Shown: one piece after another, positions 8,264 to 15,571 of the stretch
Position numbering within the stretch: the stretch's first letter is position 1
Layout of the letters: every line of letters starts with the position of its first letter
Origin: Flintibacter sp. KGMB00164
GTDB taxonomy: Bacteria > Bacillota > Clostridia > Oscillospirales > Oscillospiraceae
Length of the DNA: 64,000 bases
Assembly: GCF_008727735.1 (NCBI RefSeq)
Contig: NZ_CP044227.1
Span: 2,553,001-2,617,000 of the forward strand
Direction: 5' to 3'
The notes under the pieces: generated by a model
The model's database searches: none
Told to the model about the DNA's origin: nothing
The model's input: the letters and a program-made list of their open reading frames with translations, nothing else
Translations under genes and position numbers: made by a program

Positions 8264-9428
8264 GTACTTCTCCTCCCAACGCAGTGTAGTCCTCCCAGAA
8301 CCGGGGATAAGATTTTTTCACGCACTCCGCACCCAAAATAGTCACCGGCTCTTTGCAGGCTACAGCGGCCACGGCGGCCATCATGGCAATGCGGTGGTCG
8401 TTACAGCCGTCCACTGTGCTGCCCTTCAGGTGGTCCAGCCCCTCCAGAATGAGGGTGTCCTCCCCCACCTGAGCCTTGGCTCCCAGGGCGTTTAACGTGC
8501 GGGCGATGGTCTCCAGGCGGTCGCTCTCCTTCATGCGCAGCCGCCCGGCATTGACAAAGCGGGTGGTTCCCTTCCGCACCGCCGCCATGACGGCCAGCGG
8601 GGGCGCCAGGTCGGGGCACTGGGACAGGTCAATGTCCACGTCTCCGGGCCGGGCCAGCTTCCAATAGAGGGTACCGATCTGCCGGTCTCCCTGGACGGAA
8701 TCGGGATTGAGCCCCTGTATGTCTACCTGAGCGCCCAAAAAGTTGGCGGCGTACCAGAAAGCGGCGCCCGACCAGTCGGCCTCCAGGGTCAGGTCCCGGG
8801 CCTGATAGCTCTGGTTTCCCGGCACCAGGAAGCCGTCCTCCTGCTCCTCCACCTTTATATCAAACCGGCGGAGCATATCCAGCGTCATATCCACATAGCC
8901 CCGGGATTCCAGGGGTGTGGTGAGGACAATTCGGCTGTCTCCAGGCAGCAGAGGCAGAGCATAGAGCAGCCCGGTGATAAACTGGCTGGACACGTTGCCG
9001 GGAAGGGCATAGACGCCCGGCTCCAGCTGACCTGCCACGGTCAGGTACGCCCCCTCTTGGTTCCACAAAATCCCCTTCTCCTCAAACAGACGGATGTAGG
9101 GACCCTGGGGCCGCTCCATCAGCCGTCCCCGGCCGGTAAAGTGGCCTCCGCCCCGCACAGCCAGGGCCACCGGGATGAGAAAGCGCAGGGTGGAACCCGA
9201 CTCGCCGCAGTCCAGCAAAGGCAGCCCATCCGCCTGCGCGGGCTGCCCGCTTTTCAGGGCGGCTACACAGTCCTGGGTGGCCTGGATATCCTGGGAAACC
9301 GCCAGGTTGGAGAGCTTGCCCTCCCCCTGGGCCAGCATGAGGGCCAGCACCGCCCGGTGGGTCTGGGACTTGCTGGAGGGCGGGGTGACCGCTCCCTTCA
9401 GCGTTCCCGCCAGAATGGTCACATTCAT
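8244..9428 (-). CDS. aroA: 3-phosphoshikimate 1-carboxyvinyltransferase (EPSP synthase)
   Basis: Transfers the enolpyruvyl group of PEP to shikimate 3-phosphate. The 394 residues are slightly shorter than the common 420-430. Motifs seen: PPSSKSQTHRAVLALMLAQG (substrate-binding Lys-Ser), LLDCGESGSTLRFLIPVAL, the FITGLLYALPLL segment, RLRMKESDRLE, and GCNDHRIAMM. The Gly-Glu-Ser-Gly-Ser-Thr loop keeps the normal PEP-site pattern. GGAAAGGAA precedes the ATG. The aroB stop lies one base upstream, so the two are tightly coupled. Confidence 0.97.
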   Translation of the reverse strand: MNVTILAGTLKGAVTPPSSKSQTHRAVLALMLAQGEGKLSNLAVSQDIQATQDCVAALKSGQPAQADGLPLLDCGESGSTLRFLIPVALAVRGGGHFTGRGRLMERPQGPYIRLFEEKGILWNQEGAYLTVAGQLEPGVYALPGNVSSQFITGLLYALPLLPGDSRIVLTTPLESRGYVDMTLDMLRRFDIKVEEQEDGFLVPGNQSYQARDLTLEADWSGAAFWYAANFLGAQVDIQGLNPDSVQGDRQIGTLYWKLARPGDVDIDLSQCPDLAPPLAVMAAVRKGTTRFVNAGRLRMKESDRLETIARTLNALGAKAQVGEDTLILEGLDHLKGSTVDGCNDHRIAMMAAVAAVACKEPVTILGAECVKKSYPRFWEDYTALGGEVHGLISG

Positions 9429-9429
9429 G

Positions 9430-10515
9430 TCAGTTTCCTTTCCACATGGGGGCCAGAGCTTCCAGCAGCGCTTCCCGGGGCATGGCGTGGGGGACGGCCT
9501 TTCCCAGCTCCTCCAGCACGATGAGGCGGATGTCGCTGCCGGCGTTCTTCTTATCCAGACCCACCGCCTCCACCAGGGTATCCCAGGGACAGGGGATGGT
9601 GAGGGGCAGCTGATACTCCTTTAATATATTCTGGATGGTCTCGGTCGTTCCGGCGGGAGTGATGCCCATCTGCTCCCCCAGCCGGGCAGCTACACACATG
9701 CCCGCGGCCACCCCTTGGCCGTGGGTCCAGGTCTCATAGTGGCCGGCCAGCTCAAACGCATGGCCGATGGTGTGGCCGAAGTTCAGCACCATCCGCTCGC
9801 CGGTGTCCCGCTCGTCGTTGAGAACCACCTTGCGCTTGATGTCGCAGCAGGTGTGGATGACCTCCTCGATGTGCTCCATCACGCCGTCCCGTCCGCCCCA
9901 GGCGGCCAGCTTGTCAAAGAAGGCCCGGTCCCGGATGCAGCCGTACTTGATGACCTCAGCCATACCATCGGAGAAGGTGCGGTCGGTGAGGGTGGTGAGC
10001 ACCTCCGGGTCAATGAGCACTCCCTTGGGCTGCCAGAAGGCCCCGGCCAGGTTTTTACCCGCGTGCAGGTCGATGGCCACCTTGCCGCCCACGGAGGAGT
10101 CTACCTGCGCCAGGAGAGTGGTGGGGATCTGGATGTAATCCACACCCCGCAGCACGGTGGCAGCGGCAAAGCCCGCCAGGTCGCCCACCACGCCGCCGCC
10201 CAAGGCGACAACTCCGTCGGTGCGGGTAAGGCGGGCGGCCATCATGGCCTCCCACAGCTCCTGGAGCCGCTCCACACACTTGCTCTCTTCCCCGGCGGGA
10301 ACGGTGTGGAGGACGGCGGCAAAGCCGGCCTTCTCCAGGCTGTCCAGCACCCGCTGGCCATAGAGGGGGCCTACCGTGCTGTCAGTGACCACAAAGAGGG
10401 CCTTGGCCCGGGGCAGCACCGCCTTGCACCGCTCTCCTACCCGGTCCAGGAGCCCACGCTCAATTTCAATGTCGTAGGCCCGGCCGGGCAGGTCTACCGT
10501 CAGGATTTTACTCAT
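9430..10515 (-). CDS. aroB: 3-dehydroquinate synthase
   Basis: NAD- and metal-dependent cyclisation of DAHP to 3-dehydroquinate. I use the ATG at 10515 (MSKILTVDLPGRAYDIEIERGLL), giving 361 residues, the family norm. A longer frame extending to 10794 reads through tyrA and has no family resemblance. Motifs: VPAGEESKCVERLQELWEAM, VALGGGVVGDLAGFAAATVLRG with the NAD loop, PTTLLAQVDSSVGGK, GKNLAGAFWQP, and NFGHTIGHAFE supplying metal-binding histidines. It overlaps the tyrA stop by 4 bases. AGAAGGTGG lies upstream. Confidence 0.97.
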   Translation of the reverse strand: MSKILTVDLPGRAYDIEIERGLLDRVGERCKAVLPRAKALFVVTDSTVGPLYGQRVLDSLEKAGFAAVLHTVPAGEESKCVERLQELWEAMMAARLTRTDGVVALGGGVVGDLAGFAAATVLRGVDYIQIPTTLLAQVDSSVGGKVAIDLHAGKNLAGAFWQPKGVLIDPEVLTTLTDRTFSDGMAEVIKYGCIRDRAFFDKLAAWGGRDGVMEHIEEVIHTCCDIKRKVVLNDERDTGERMVLNFGHTIGHAFELAGHYETWTHGQGVAAGMCVAARLGEQMGITPAGTTETIQNILKEYQLPLTIPCPWDTLVEAVGLDKKNAGSDIRLIVLEELGKAVPHAMPREALLEALAPMWKGN

Positions 10516-11345
10516 TGTCCATCCACCTTCTCTTTGCAGATCCGGCCCTCCGCCAGGAGGGTACAAAGCCGGTCGCCGTTGCCCTGCTCCAGAGCTTCCC
10601 GGTACTCCTGAAGGCTGCCAATCATCTGGTCCAGTTCCTGGAGCAGGAAGGTCCGGTTCTCCAGAAACAGGTCGGTCCACATGTGCTCGTTGAGCCAGGC
10701 CACCCGGGTCAAATCCATGTAGCTGCCCGCCGAGTAGCCCTTGTGCATCTGGGCTCGGGGGCTCTTGACATAGGCGTTGGAGATGACGTGGCACATCTGG
10801 GAGGTATAGGCGATCATCTCGTCGTGGTGCTCCGCGGTGGTCACCGTCAGGTGAGCAAAGCCGGCAGGGGTGAGGAGCTTTTTCACCCGGTCCAGCAGCA
10901 AAATATCGTCGGCCTGGGGCGGGACCACTACCATGGGCGCCCCGTCAAACATATCCGCCTTGCTGTTGGCAAAGCCGGAGAACTGGGTGCCCGCCATGGG
11001 GTGGCCGCCCACAAAGGTGAAGCCATACTGCTCCGCCAGGCGGAAGCCCACCTTGCACACCTCCTGCTTGACGCCGCAGCAGTCCATCACCAAAGTGGTG
11101 CCGGGGATGTAAGGAGCCATACGCTCCAGATACTCCATGGTCACCTCGGGGTACAGGGCCACCAGCAGCAGCTCGCACTCCCCGATGGTGTTCTCGTCCA
11201 GGTCGCCCGCCAGCACCCCCTGGAGCTTGGCAAAGTCCTGGACAACCCGGTTTCCGTCGTAGCCGTACACGGTGGCGCCGCTGCGCTCGTAGGCCTTGGC
11301 TAGGGAGCCTCCGATGAGGCCCAGACCTGCAATTCCAACTACCAT
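10512..11345 (-). CDS. tyrA: Prephenate dehydrogenase
   Basis: NAD(P)-dependent oxidative decarboxylation of prephenate to 4-hydroxyphenylpyruvate, the tyrosine branch. The 277 residues open with a Rossmann loop, GIAGLGLIGGSLAKAYERSG. The active-site region GGHPMAGTQFSGFANSKADMFDGAP follows, then a helical dimerisation domain with SQMCHVISNAYV and SAGSYMDLTRVAW. No C-terminal ACT domain is present, so Tyr feedback probably acts on the DAHP synthase or by attenuation rather than here. Second gene of the superoperon. Confidence 0.95.
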   Translation of the reverse strand: MVVGIAGLGLIGGSLAKAYERSGATVYGYDGNRVVQDFAKLQGVLAGDLDENTIGECELLLVALYPEVTMEYLERMAPYIPGTTLVMDCCGVKQEVCKVGFRLAEQYGFTFVGGHPMAGTQFSGFANSKADMFDGAPMVVVPPQADDILLLDRVKKLLTPAGFAHLTVTTAEHHDEMIAYTSQMCHVISNAYVKSPRAQMHKGYSAGSYMDLTRVAWLNEHMWTDLFLENRTFLLQELDQMIGSLQEYREALEQGNGDRLCTLLAEGRICKEKVDGQ

Positions 11346-11355
11346 GCCTGCCTCC

Positions 11356-12372
11356 TTACTCCTCGCTCAGGGCGGCGGCACGCACCCGGCGCACCGCCTT
11401 GGCCACGTCCTCAAACTGCTCGGGCCGCAGGGACTGGGCGCCGTCGCACAGGGCGTGGGGCGGGTCATTGTGCACCTCGATGATGAGGCCGTCGGCGCCG
11501 CAGGCGGCGGCCGCCATGGCCATGGGCTTGACATACCGGGCCACGCCGGTGGCGTGGCTGGGGTCCACCACCACGGGCAGATGGGTGAGCTCATGGAGGA
11601 CGGTAACGGCGGACAGATCCAGGGTGTTGCGGGTGGCAGTCTCAAAGGTACGGATGCCACGCTCACAGAGGATAACGTTCTCGTTGCCGCCGGCCATGAT
11701 ATACTCCGCGCTCATCAGCAGCTCCTTGAGGGTGTTGGCAAGGCCCCGCTTGATGAGGATGGGTTTCCGGGTCTTGCCCAGCTCCTTCAAAAGCTCAAAG
11801 TTCTGCATGTTCCGGGCGCCCACCTGGATGACGTCCACGTCCTCGAAGAGAGGCAGGTGGTTGGCGTTCATGATTTCGGTGACGATGGGCAGTCCGGTCT
11901 CCCGCTTGGCCTCCAGCAGCAGCTCGATGCCGTCGGCCTTCAGGCCCTGGAAATCATAGGGAGAGGTGCGGGGCTTGAACGCGCCGCCCCGGAGCATGGT
12001 GGCTCCGGCAGCCTTGACGCTCTTGGCCACCGAAATGATCTGCTCCTCGCTCTCCACGGAACAGGGCCCGGCAATCAGGGCGAAGTTCCCGTGGCCCACT
12101 TTCAGCTTCTGCTCGCCAACTTCGATGATGGAGTCCTTGGGATGGAACTTCCGGTTGGCACTTTTAAACGGCTCAGAAATATGCTTGACCCCCTCTACAA
12201 TGTCCAGTCCGGTGATCAGGTCGTCATCCAGCTTGCTGATGTCGCCGATGACGCCGATGATGGTGGCGTAGTCTCCCTTGGAAACGTGGGTGCGCAGGTT
12301 CTGGGCCTCGATCCACTGGATCAGATCCCGTACCCGCTCTTCCTTGGCGTCCTGTTTTACAATGATAATCAT
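11356..12372 (-). CDS. aroF: 3-deoxy-7-phosphoheptulonate (DAHP) synthase, type I-beta with N-terminal ACT-like domain
   Basis: First shikimate-pathway enzyme: PEP plus erythrose 4-phosphate to DAHP. I start at the ATG at 12372 (MIIIVKQDAKEERVRDLIQW; GGAGGAG 7 bases upstream), giving 338 residues. A start at 12429 would lie inside the upstream terminator hairpin. Residues 1-70 form a ferredoxin/ACT-like regulatory domain, as in Thermotoga-type enzymes. The barrel carries LIAGPCSVESEEQI, MLRGGAFKPRTSPYDFQG, the QVGARNMQNFELLKELG segment, LIKRGLANT and VDPSHATG. First enzyme gene of the superoperon, so it is the point that the leader attenuator would control. Confidence 0.96.
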   Translation of the reverse strand: MIIIVKQDAKEERVRDLIQWIEAQNLRTHVSKGDYATIIGVIGDISKLDDDLITGLDIVEGVKHISEPFKSANRKFHPKDSIIEVGEQKLKVGHGNFALIAGPCSVESEEQIISVAKSVKAAGATMLRGGAFKPRTSPYDFQGLKADGIELLLEAKRETGLPIVTEIMNANHLPLFEDVDVIQVGARNMQNFELLKELGKTRKPILIKRGLANTLKELLMSAEYIMAGGNENVILCERGIRTFETATRNTLDLSAVTVLHELTHLPVVVDPSHATGVARYVKPMAMAAAACGADGLIIEVHNDPPHALCDGAQSLRPEQFEDVAKAVRRVRAAALSEE

Positions 12373-12405
12373 AGCTGTTCTCCTCCTTGCTTCACCGGGC
12401 AAATG

Positions 12406-12440
12406 AAAAAGCCTGCGGTGAAGTGTCATTCACCGCAGGC
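12406..12440 (-). terminator. Intrinsic terminator in the aroF leader (putative attenuator)
   Basis: A perfect 12-bp stem, GCCTGCGGTGAA with TTCACCGCAGGC, has a 6-base loop and is followed on the minus strand by TTTTTCATTT. It sits after the Phe/Tyr-rich leader ORF and before the aroF ribosome site, inside the transcript. That is the position of an attenuator, not of an ordinary gene-end terminator. Confidence 0.9.
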
Positions 12441-12462
12441 CTAAAACTTCCCTATTCCCCGC

Positions 12463-12576
12463 TTACGCGAAACTGGGGAGCCCATTGTTTGCAGCAAAAA
12501 ACACTCTTACCTTTTTGAACCAAAAGCCAAAAAAGTAAAAGTAGCCAAAAAAGTAAGCCGCAAACTGCTTCATCAT
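12463..12576 (-). CDS. Phe/Tyr-rich leader peptide of the aromatic operon (putative)
   Basis: A 37-codon frame starts with two Met codons (ATG at 12576-12574), 8 bases after the strong AGGAAAGGAG site, and ends with TAA at 12463-12465. It encodes 11 Phe, 3 Tyr and 1 Trp. Residues 5-20 (FAAYFFGYFYFFGFWF) are almost a solid run of aromatic residues. Its stop is 22 bases from the attenuator stem. The bases TTCGCGTAAGC spanning the last codons can pair imperfectly with the left arm of the terminator, giving a possible antiterminator. Predicted role: ribosome stalling when charged tRNA-Phe or tRNA-Tyr is scarce. Caution: the tract also resembles the palindromic intergenic repeats of this genome. 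Confidence 0.7.
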   Translation of the reverse strand: MMKQFAAYFFGYFYFFGFWFKKVRVFFAANNGLPSFA

Positions 12577-12618
12577 GAAATTTGGCTCCTTTCCTCGTTC
12601 TCGCGTTGGGTTGTTTTT

Positions 12619-12647
12619 ATGGTAGCACCGGCTTTTCTCCCTGTCAA
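12619..12647 (-). promoter_or_regulatory. Promoter of the aromatic superoperon
   Basis: On the minus strand, TTGACA (12647-12642) and TACCAT (12624-12619) are 17 bases apart. Transcription would begin about 35 bases before the leader-peptide start. A second TTGACA occurs further upstream with a poor -10. Confidence 0.75.
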
Positions 12648-12730
12648 TCATAAAACAATAGGATATTTTCACAAAATTATATTCTTGTCAAGCCTCCGGC
12701 TTTTGTTATTTTGCCGCCATTTCCAGACAT

Positions 12731-12761
12731 AAAAAACCCCCGGGTCTTGCCAGACCCGGGG
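12731..12761 (-). terminator. Terminator of the htrA-like gene
   Basis: A 10-bp stem, CCCCGGGTCT with AGACCCGGGG, has a TGCC loop. On the minus strand it is followed by a run of six T residues. It lies about 50 bases after the protease stop. Confidence 0.93.
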
Positions 12762-12810
12762 TAAAAGAGAGGGGAGAGGAAAACCGATGAGAAATCGGTA
12801 GAACGTAATA

Positions 12811-14187
12811 TTACCAGCTGTATCCGCTGAAGGGCCAGCCATAGGAGCCGCCGGACTGCTGCTGTTGCTGTTGCTGCTGATTGGACTCCTGCTGGACCTG
12901 ATTGGCAGCCTCAGTCTGCTCATTCTTCTCGTCGAAGGTAATGGAGAGGGTGATCTTATCGCTGCCCCGCAGAACCGTCAGAGTGGCGGTGTCGCCGGCC
13001 TTGTAGTTGCTGGACAGGGCGGCAGTGAGGGCGGAGCTGGAGTCGATGGCGGTGTCGTCAATGGCGGTGATGATATCGCCCTGCTGCAGGCCAGCCTTCT
13101 GGGCGCAGGAGCCGTCAGCCACGCTCTCCACATAGGCGCCGGCGCTGATGCCGTAGCGCTGCGCGTACTCAGGCACGGAGGAGACCTGAACACCCATATA
13201 GGGCTTACCGGTAACGTAGCCGTGCTCGATGAGGTCGTTGATGATGTCCTTGACATCGTTGATGGGGATGGCGAAGCCCAGGCCCTCGGCAGACACACCG
13301 GAGGAGGACTCGGTCATTTTGGCGGAGACCACACCCACCACATTGCCGTAGCTGTCAAACAGGGGGCCGCCGGAGTTGCCGGGGTTGATGGCACAGTTGG
13401 TCTGCAGCACGTTCAGGGTGGTGGAAACGGTGTTGCCGTTGGCATCCTGGCTGGAGGTGGTGATGAGCCGGTCCAGGGCGGAGACGATGCCGTCGGTGAG
13501 GGTATAGGTCAGCTCGCCCAGGGGGTTGCCGATGGCGTAGACGCTCTCGCCCACCACCAGCTGGCTGCTGTCACCCAGGGTGACGGCCTGCAGGCCGGTG
13601 GCGTCGATCTTCAGCACAGCGATGTCGTTATCCTGCTCGCCGCCCACCAGCTGGGCGGTGTACTTGGTGCCGTCGGCAAAGGAAACCTCAATGGTGACGG
13701 AGGAATCGTTGGCCGCGTCCTCAATCACGTGGTAGTTGGTGACGATGTAGCCATCCTGGGTCAGCACAAAGCCGGAACCGCTGGCGGCGGAGGTGGTGGT
13801 CTGGCCGAAGATGTTCACCGTGGTGTTCACGGTAATGCCCACGCAGGAGGCCAGGTTGGCCGCGTAGAGCTGCTCGGGAGTCATAGGCTCGCCGTTATTG
13901 TTGTTGACCACCGTCTGTACCGTGGGGCGTTCCCCCTCATAGACCACGGTACCGCCCCGGCTCAGGTTCTGATACAGGGCCGCACCGCCCACGCCGGCGC
14001 CGCCGCCCACGATGGCACAGGCCAGCACCAGGGCTACGACCTTCTTGGAAAAACCTCTGCCCGGCTTCTTCCGGTTCTCGGGTCCTTCCGGATTGGGAAC
14101 CGCGGGGGTGGGATCAACATATTCTCCAAAGCTTCCCCGGTAGCCGTCATTCTCGCTATTATAAAAGTTGAACTCGTTGTTTTCCAT
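12811..14187 (-). CDS. Membrane-anchored HtrA/DegP-type serine protease with PDZ domain
   Basis: Surface quality-control protease. Residues 1-45 are a cytoplasmic Asn/Pro-rich segment. A transmembrane helix spans about 49-72. The trypsin-like domain (about 105-310) has catalytic His153 (VTNYHVIED), Asp188 (QDNDIAVLKI) and Ser272 (INPGNSGGPLFD). A PDZ domain follows (about 330-425: YMGVQVSSVPEYAQRYGI, GLQQGDIITAIDDTAID). The tail is unusual: Gln-rich (eight Gln in a row) and ending in an aromatic SYGWPFSGYSW. GAGGAG precedes the ATG. The direct repeats upstream suggest control by an OmpR-type response regulator, as in CssRS systems (inference). Confidence 0.95.
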   Translation of the reverse strand: MENNEFNFYNSENDGYRGSFGEYVDPTPAVPNPEGPENRKKPGRGFSKKVVALVLACAIVGGGAGVGGAALYQNLSRGGTVVYEGERPTVQTVVNNNNGEPMTPEQLYAANLASCVGITVNTTVNIFGQTTTSAASGSGFVLTQDGYIVTNYHVIEDAANDSSVTIEVSFADGTKYTAQLVGGEQDNDIAVLKIDATGLQAVTLGDSSQLVVGESVYAIGNPLGELTYTLTDGIVSALDRLITTSSQDANGNTVSTTLNVLQTNCAINPGNSGGPLFDSYGNVVGVVSAKMTESSSGVSAEGLGFAIPINDVKDIINDLIEHGYVTGKPYMGVQVSSVPEYAQRYGISAGAYVESVADGSCAQKAGLQQGDIITAIDDTAIDSSSALTAALSSNYKAGDTATLTVLRGSDKITLSITFDEKNEQTEAANQVQQESNQQQQQQQQSGGSYGWPFSGYSW

Positions 14188-14242
14188 AACTGCTTCACTC
14201 CTCTATGGTCTCTTGGAGGTCCTCCTCCGTTCGACTGGGGCA

Positions 14243-14278
14243 AGTATAAAGGAAAAATATGAAGAAACCATGAAGAAA
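14243..14278 (-). promoter_or_regulatory. htrA promoter with 11-base-spaced direct repeats
   Basis: On the minus strand a TATACT -10 (14248-14243) lacks a good -35. Overlapping the -35 position are two exact TTTCTTCAT repeats (14278-14270 and 14267-14259) with an 11-base period. That spacing is typical of tandem OmpR-family response-regulator sites, and a weak -35 fits an activated promoter. Confidence 0.5.
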
Positions 14279-14329
14279 AAACATGCGTTTTTTGAATTTT
14301 CCCAAAACAAATTTTGACAGCTTATCCAG

Positions 14330-15490
14330 CTATTCGCTCTCGGGGCGCTCCCGCAAAATGGCGATCACATCCTCCACAGCAGCCTCCGCGTCCGCCCGAA
14401 CCCCGTCAAACAGGCCCAATTTCACCAGATTCAGGGCAATCAGCAGGACAGTTGGGCCCAAAATCATCCCCAGCACACCGCCCAGACGCATACCTACATA
14501 GATACTCACCAGGGACAAAATGGGAGACAGACCGGTCTGGTCGCCCACAAATTTGGGCTCGCCCACCCGGCGAAACAGGGCGATCAGTCCCCAAATCACC
14601 ATCAGACGGATGGCGCCGCCCAGATTTCCGGTAAACAGGTCAATGACCGCCCAGGGCACCATGACGGTCCCCGCGCCGATGATAGGGATAAAGTCCATCA
14701 CCGCCAGCACCAGGGCCAGCAGCAGGCCGTAGGGCTGATGGATGATAAAGAAGCCGCCCAGCAGGATAAAGAATACACCCACCGACAGGAGAAACTCTGC
14801 CTTCAGATAGCCGCCGAAGGCCGCCAGGGCAGTATCCCGCACCTGGATCAGAAAGGCCAGCAGCCGCCGGTCGGTGCGCCGGGCCGCCGCGGTGCGCAGG
14901 TCGGGGTAGTCGGCGGTGAGCAGGTAGGAGGCCATGATATAGATGATCAGCGCCAGGCCAAAGGAGGGCAGGCTCAGAGCCTTATCCTTGGCATAGTTCA
15001 CCAGCCCCTCCAGCATCCCTGGCAGGGTATTTTTCAGCCACTCCAATACGCTGTCCCACACAGAGTCCACCGTCTCGTTGAGAGCCGGAGGCACCAGGTC
15101 CCAGAAGCGGGCAAAAATCTGCTCCAACTGCTGGAAGATGCCCTCCAGATTGGCCAGCAGGTCGTCCCAGCTCTGCACCAGGGAGATCAGCTGGGCTCCG
15201 GCGGCATAAATGAGGCCGCCCAACGCCGCGCCCATCAGCCCGAACAGCAGCACCAGCACCAGCAGCGACCACAGCTTTCGGGAGCCTCCCAGAGTGCTCC
15301 TCAGCCACCGCACCACCGGGTGGAGAATGGCGGCGGTAATGAGGGCGGCCACAAAGGGGGCCAGTAGGGACAGCAGAGGCAGCCCCACCTTCCACAGCAG
15401 CCACAGTCCCGCCAGCAGCAGCACCAGCCGAATGCCGATCCGGAACCACAGTCTTCCTCTGGCCCGCCAGGTCAGCTTTTGTTCTTTCAT
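14330..15490 (-). CDS. AI-2E family (PerM/YtvI-like) membrane protein
   Basis: Polytopic inner-membrane protein of the AI-2 exporter superfamily; the substrate cannot be read from sequence. The 386 residues show about eight hydrophobic segments. There is a paired helix near the N terminus (IGIRLVLLLAGLWLLWKVGL, LLSLLAPFVAALITAAIL), a long soluble amphipathic stretch in the middle (about 115-190, with Trp- and Glu-rich helices), and the conserved C-terminal PIIGAG...PWAVIDLFTGN and GVLGMILGPTVLLIALNL region. AAGGAG precedes the ATG at 15490. The gene is separated from degV by a long GC hairpin. Confidence 0.88.
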   Translation of the reverse strand: MKEQKLTWRARGRLWFRIGIRLVLLLAGLWLLWKVGLPLLSLLAPFVAALITAAILHPVVRWLRSTLGGSRKLWSLLVLVLLFGLMGAALGGLIYAAGAQLISLVQSWDDLLANLEGIFQQLEQIFARFWDLVPPALNETVDSVWDSVLEWLKNTLPGMLEGLVNYAKDKALSLPSFGLALIIYIMASYLLTADYPDLRTAAARRTDRRLLAFLIQVRDTALAAFGGYLKAEFLLSVGVFFILLGGFFIIHQPYGLLLALVLAVMDFIPIIGAGTVMVPWAVIDLFTGNLGGAIRLMVIWGLIALFRRVGEPKFVGDQTGLSPILSLVSIYVGMRLGGVLGMILGPTVLLIALNLVKLGLFDGVRADAEAAVEDVIAILRERPESE

Positions 15491-15528
15491 CTCATGTCAC
15501 TCCTTGTTTCCACGCCAAAATGGACACA

Positions 15529-15563
15529 GCGGCCCCGCACCGGAGTTTCCGGAGCGGGGCCGC
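15529..15563. terminator. GC-rich hairpin between degV and the AI-2E-type gene
   Basis: GCGGCCCCGC pairs with GCGGGGCCGC around an inner CCGGA/TCCGG stem, a very stable structure 8 bases after the degV stop. It lacks a U-run, so it may be a weak terminator or an RNA-end stabiliser. Confidence 0.55.
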
Positions 15564-15571
15564 AAAGAAGA

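Noticed and set aside
10516-10794. A 93-residue N-terminal extension of AroB
   Set aside because: It overlaps tyrA in another frame, has no aroB similarity, and a good ribosome site precedes the ATG at 10515.
12619-12634. A T-box-like GGTAGCACCGG sequence in front of aroF
   Set aside because: It reads on the plus strand while aroF is on the minus strand, and no specifier-loop structure or plus-strand gene goes with it.
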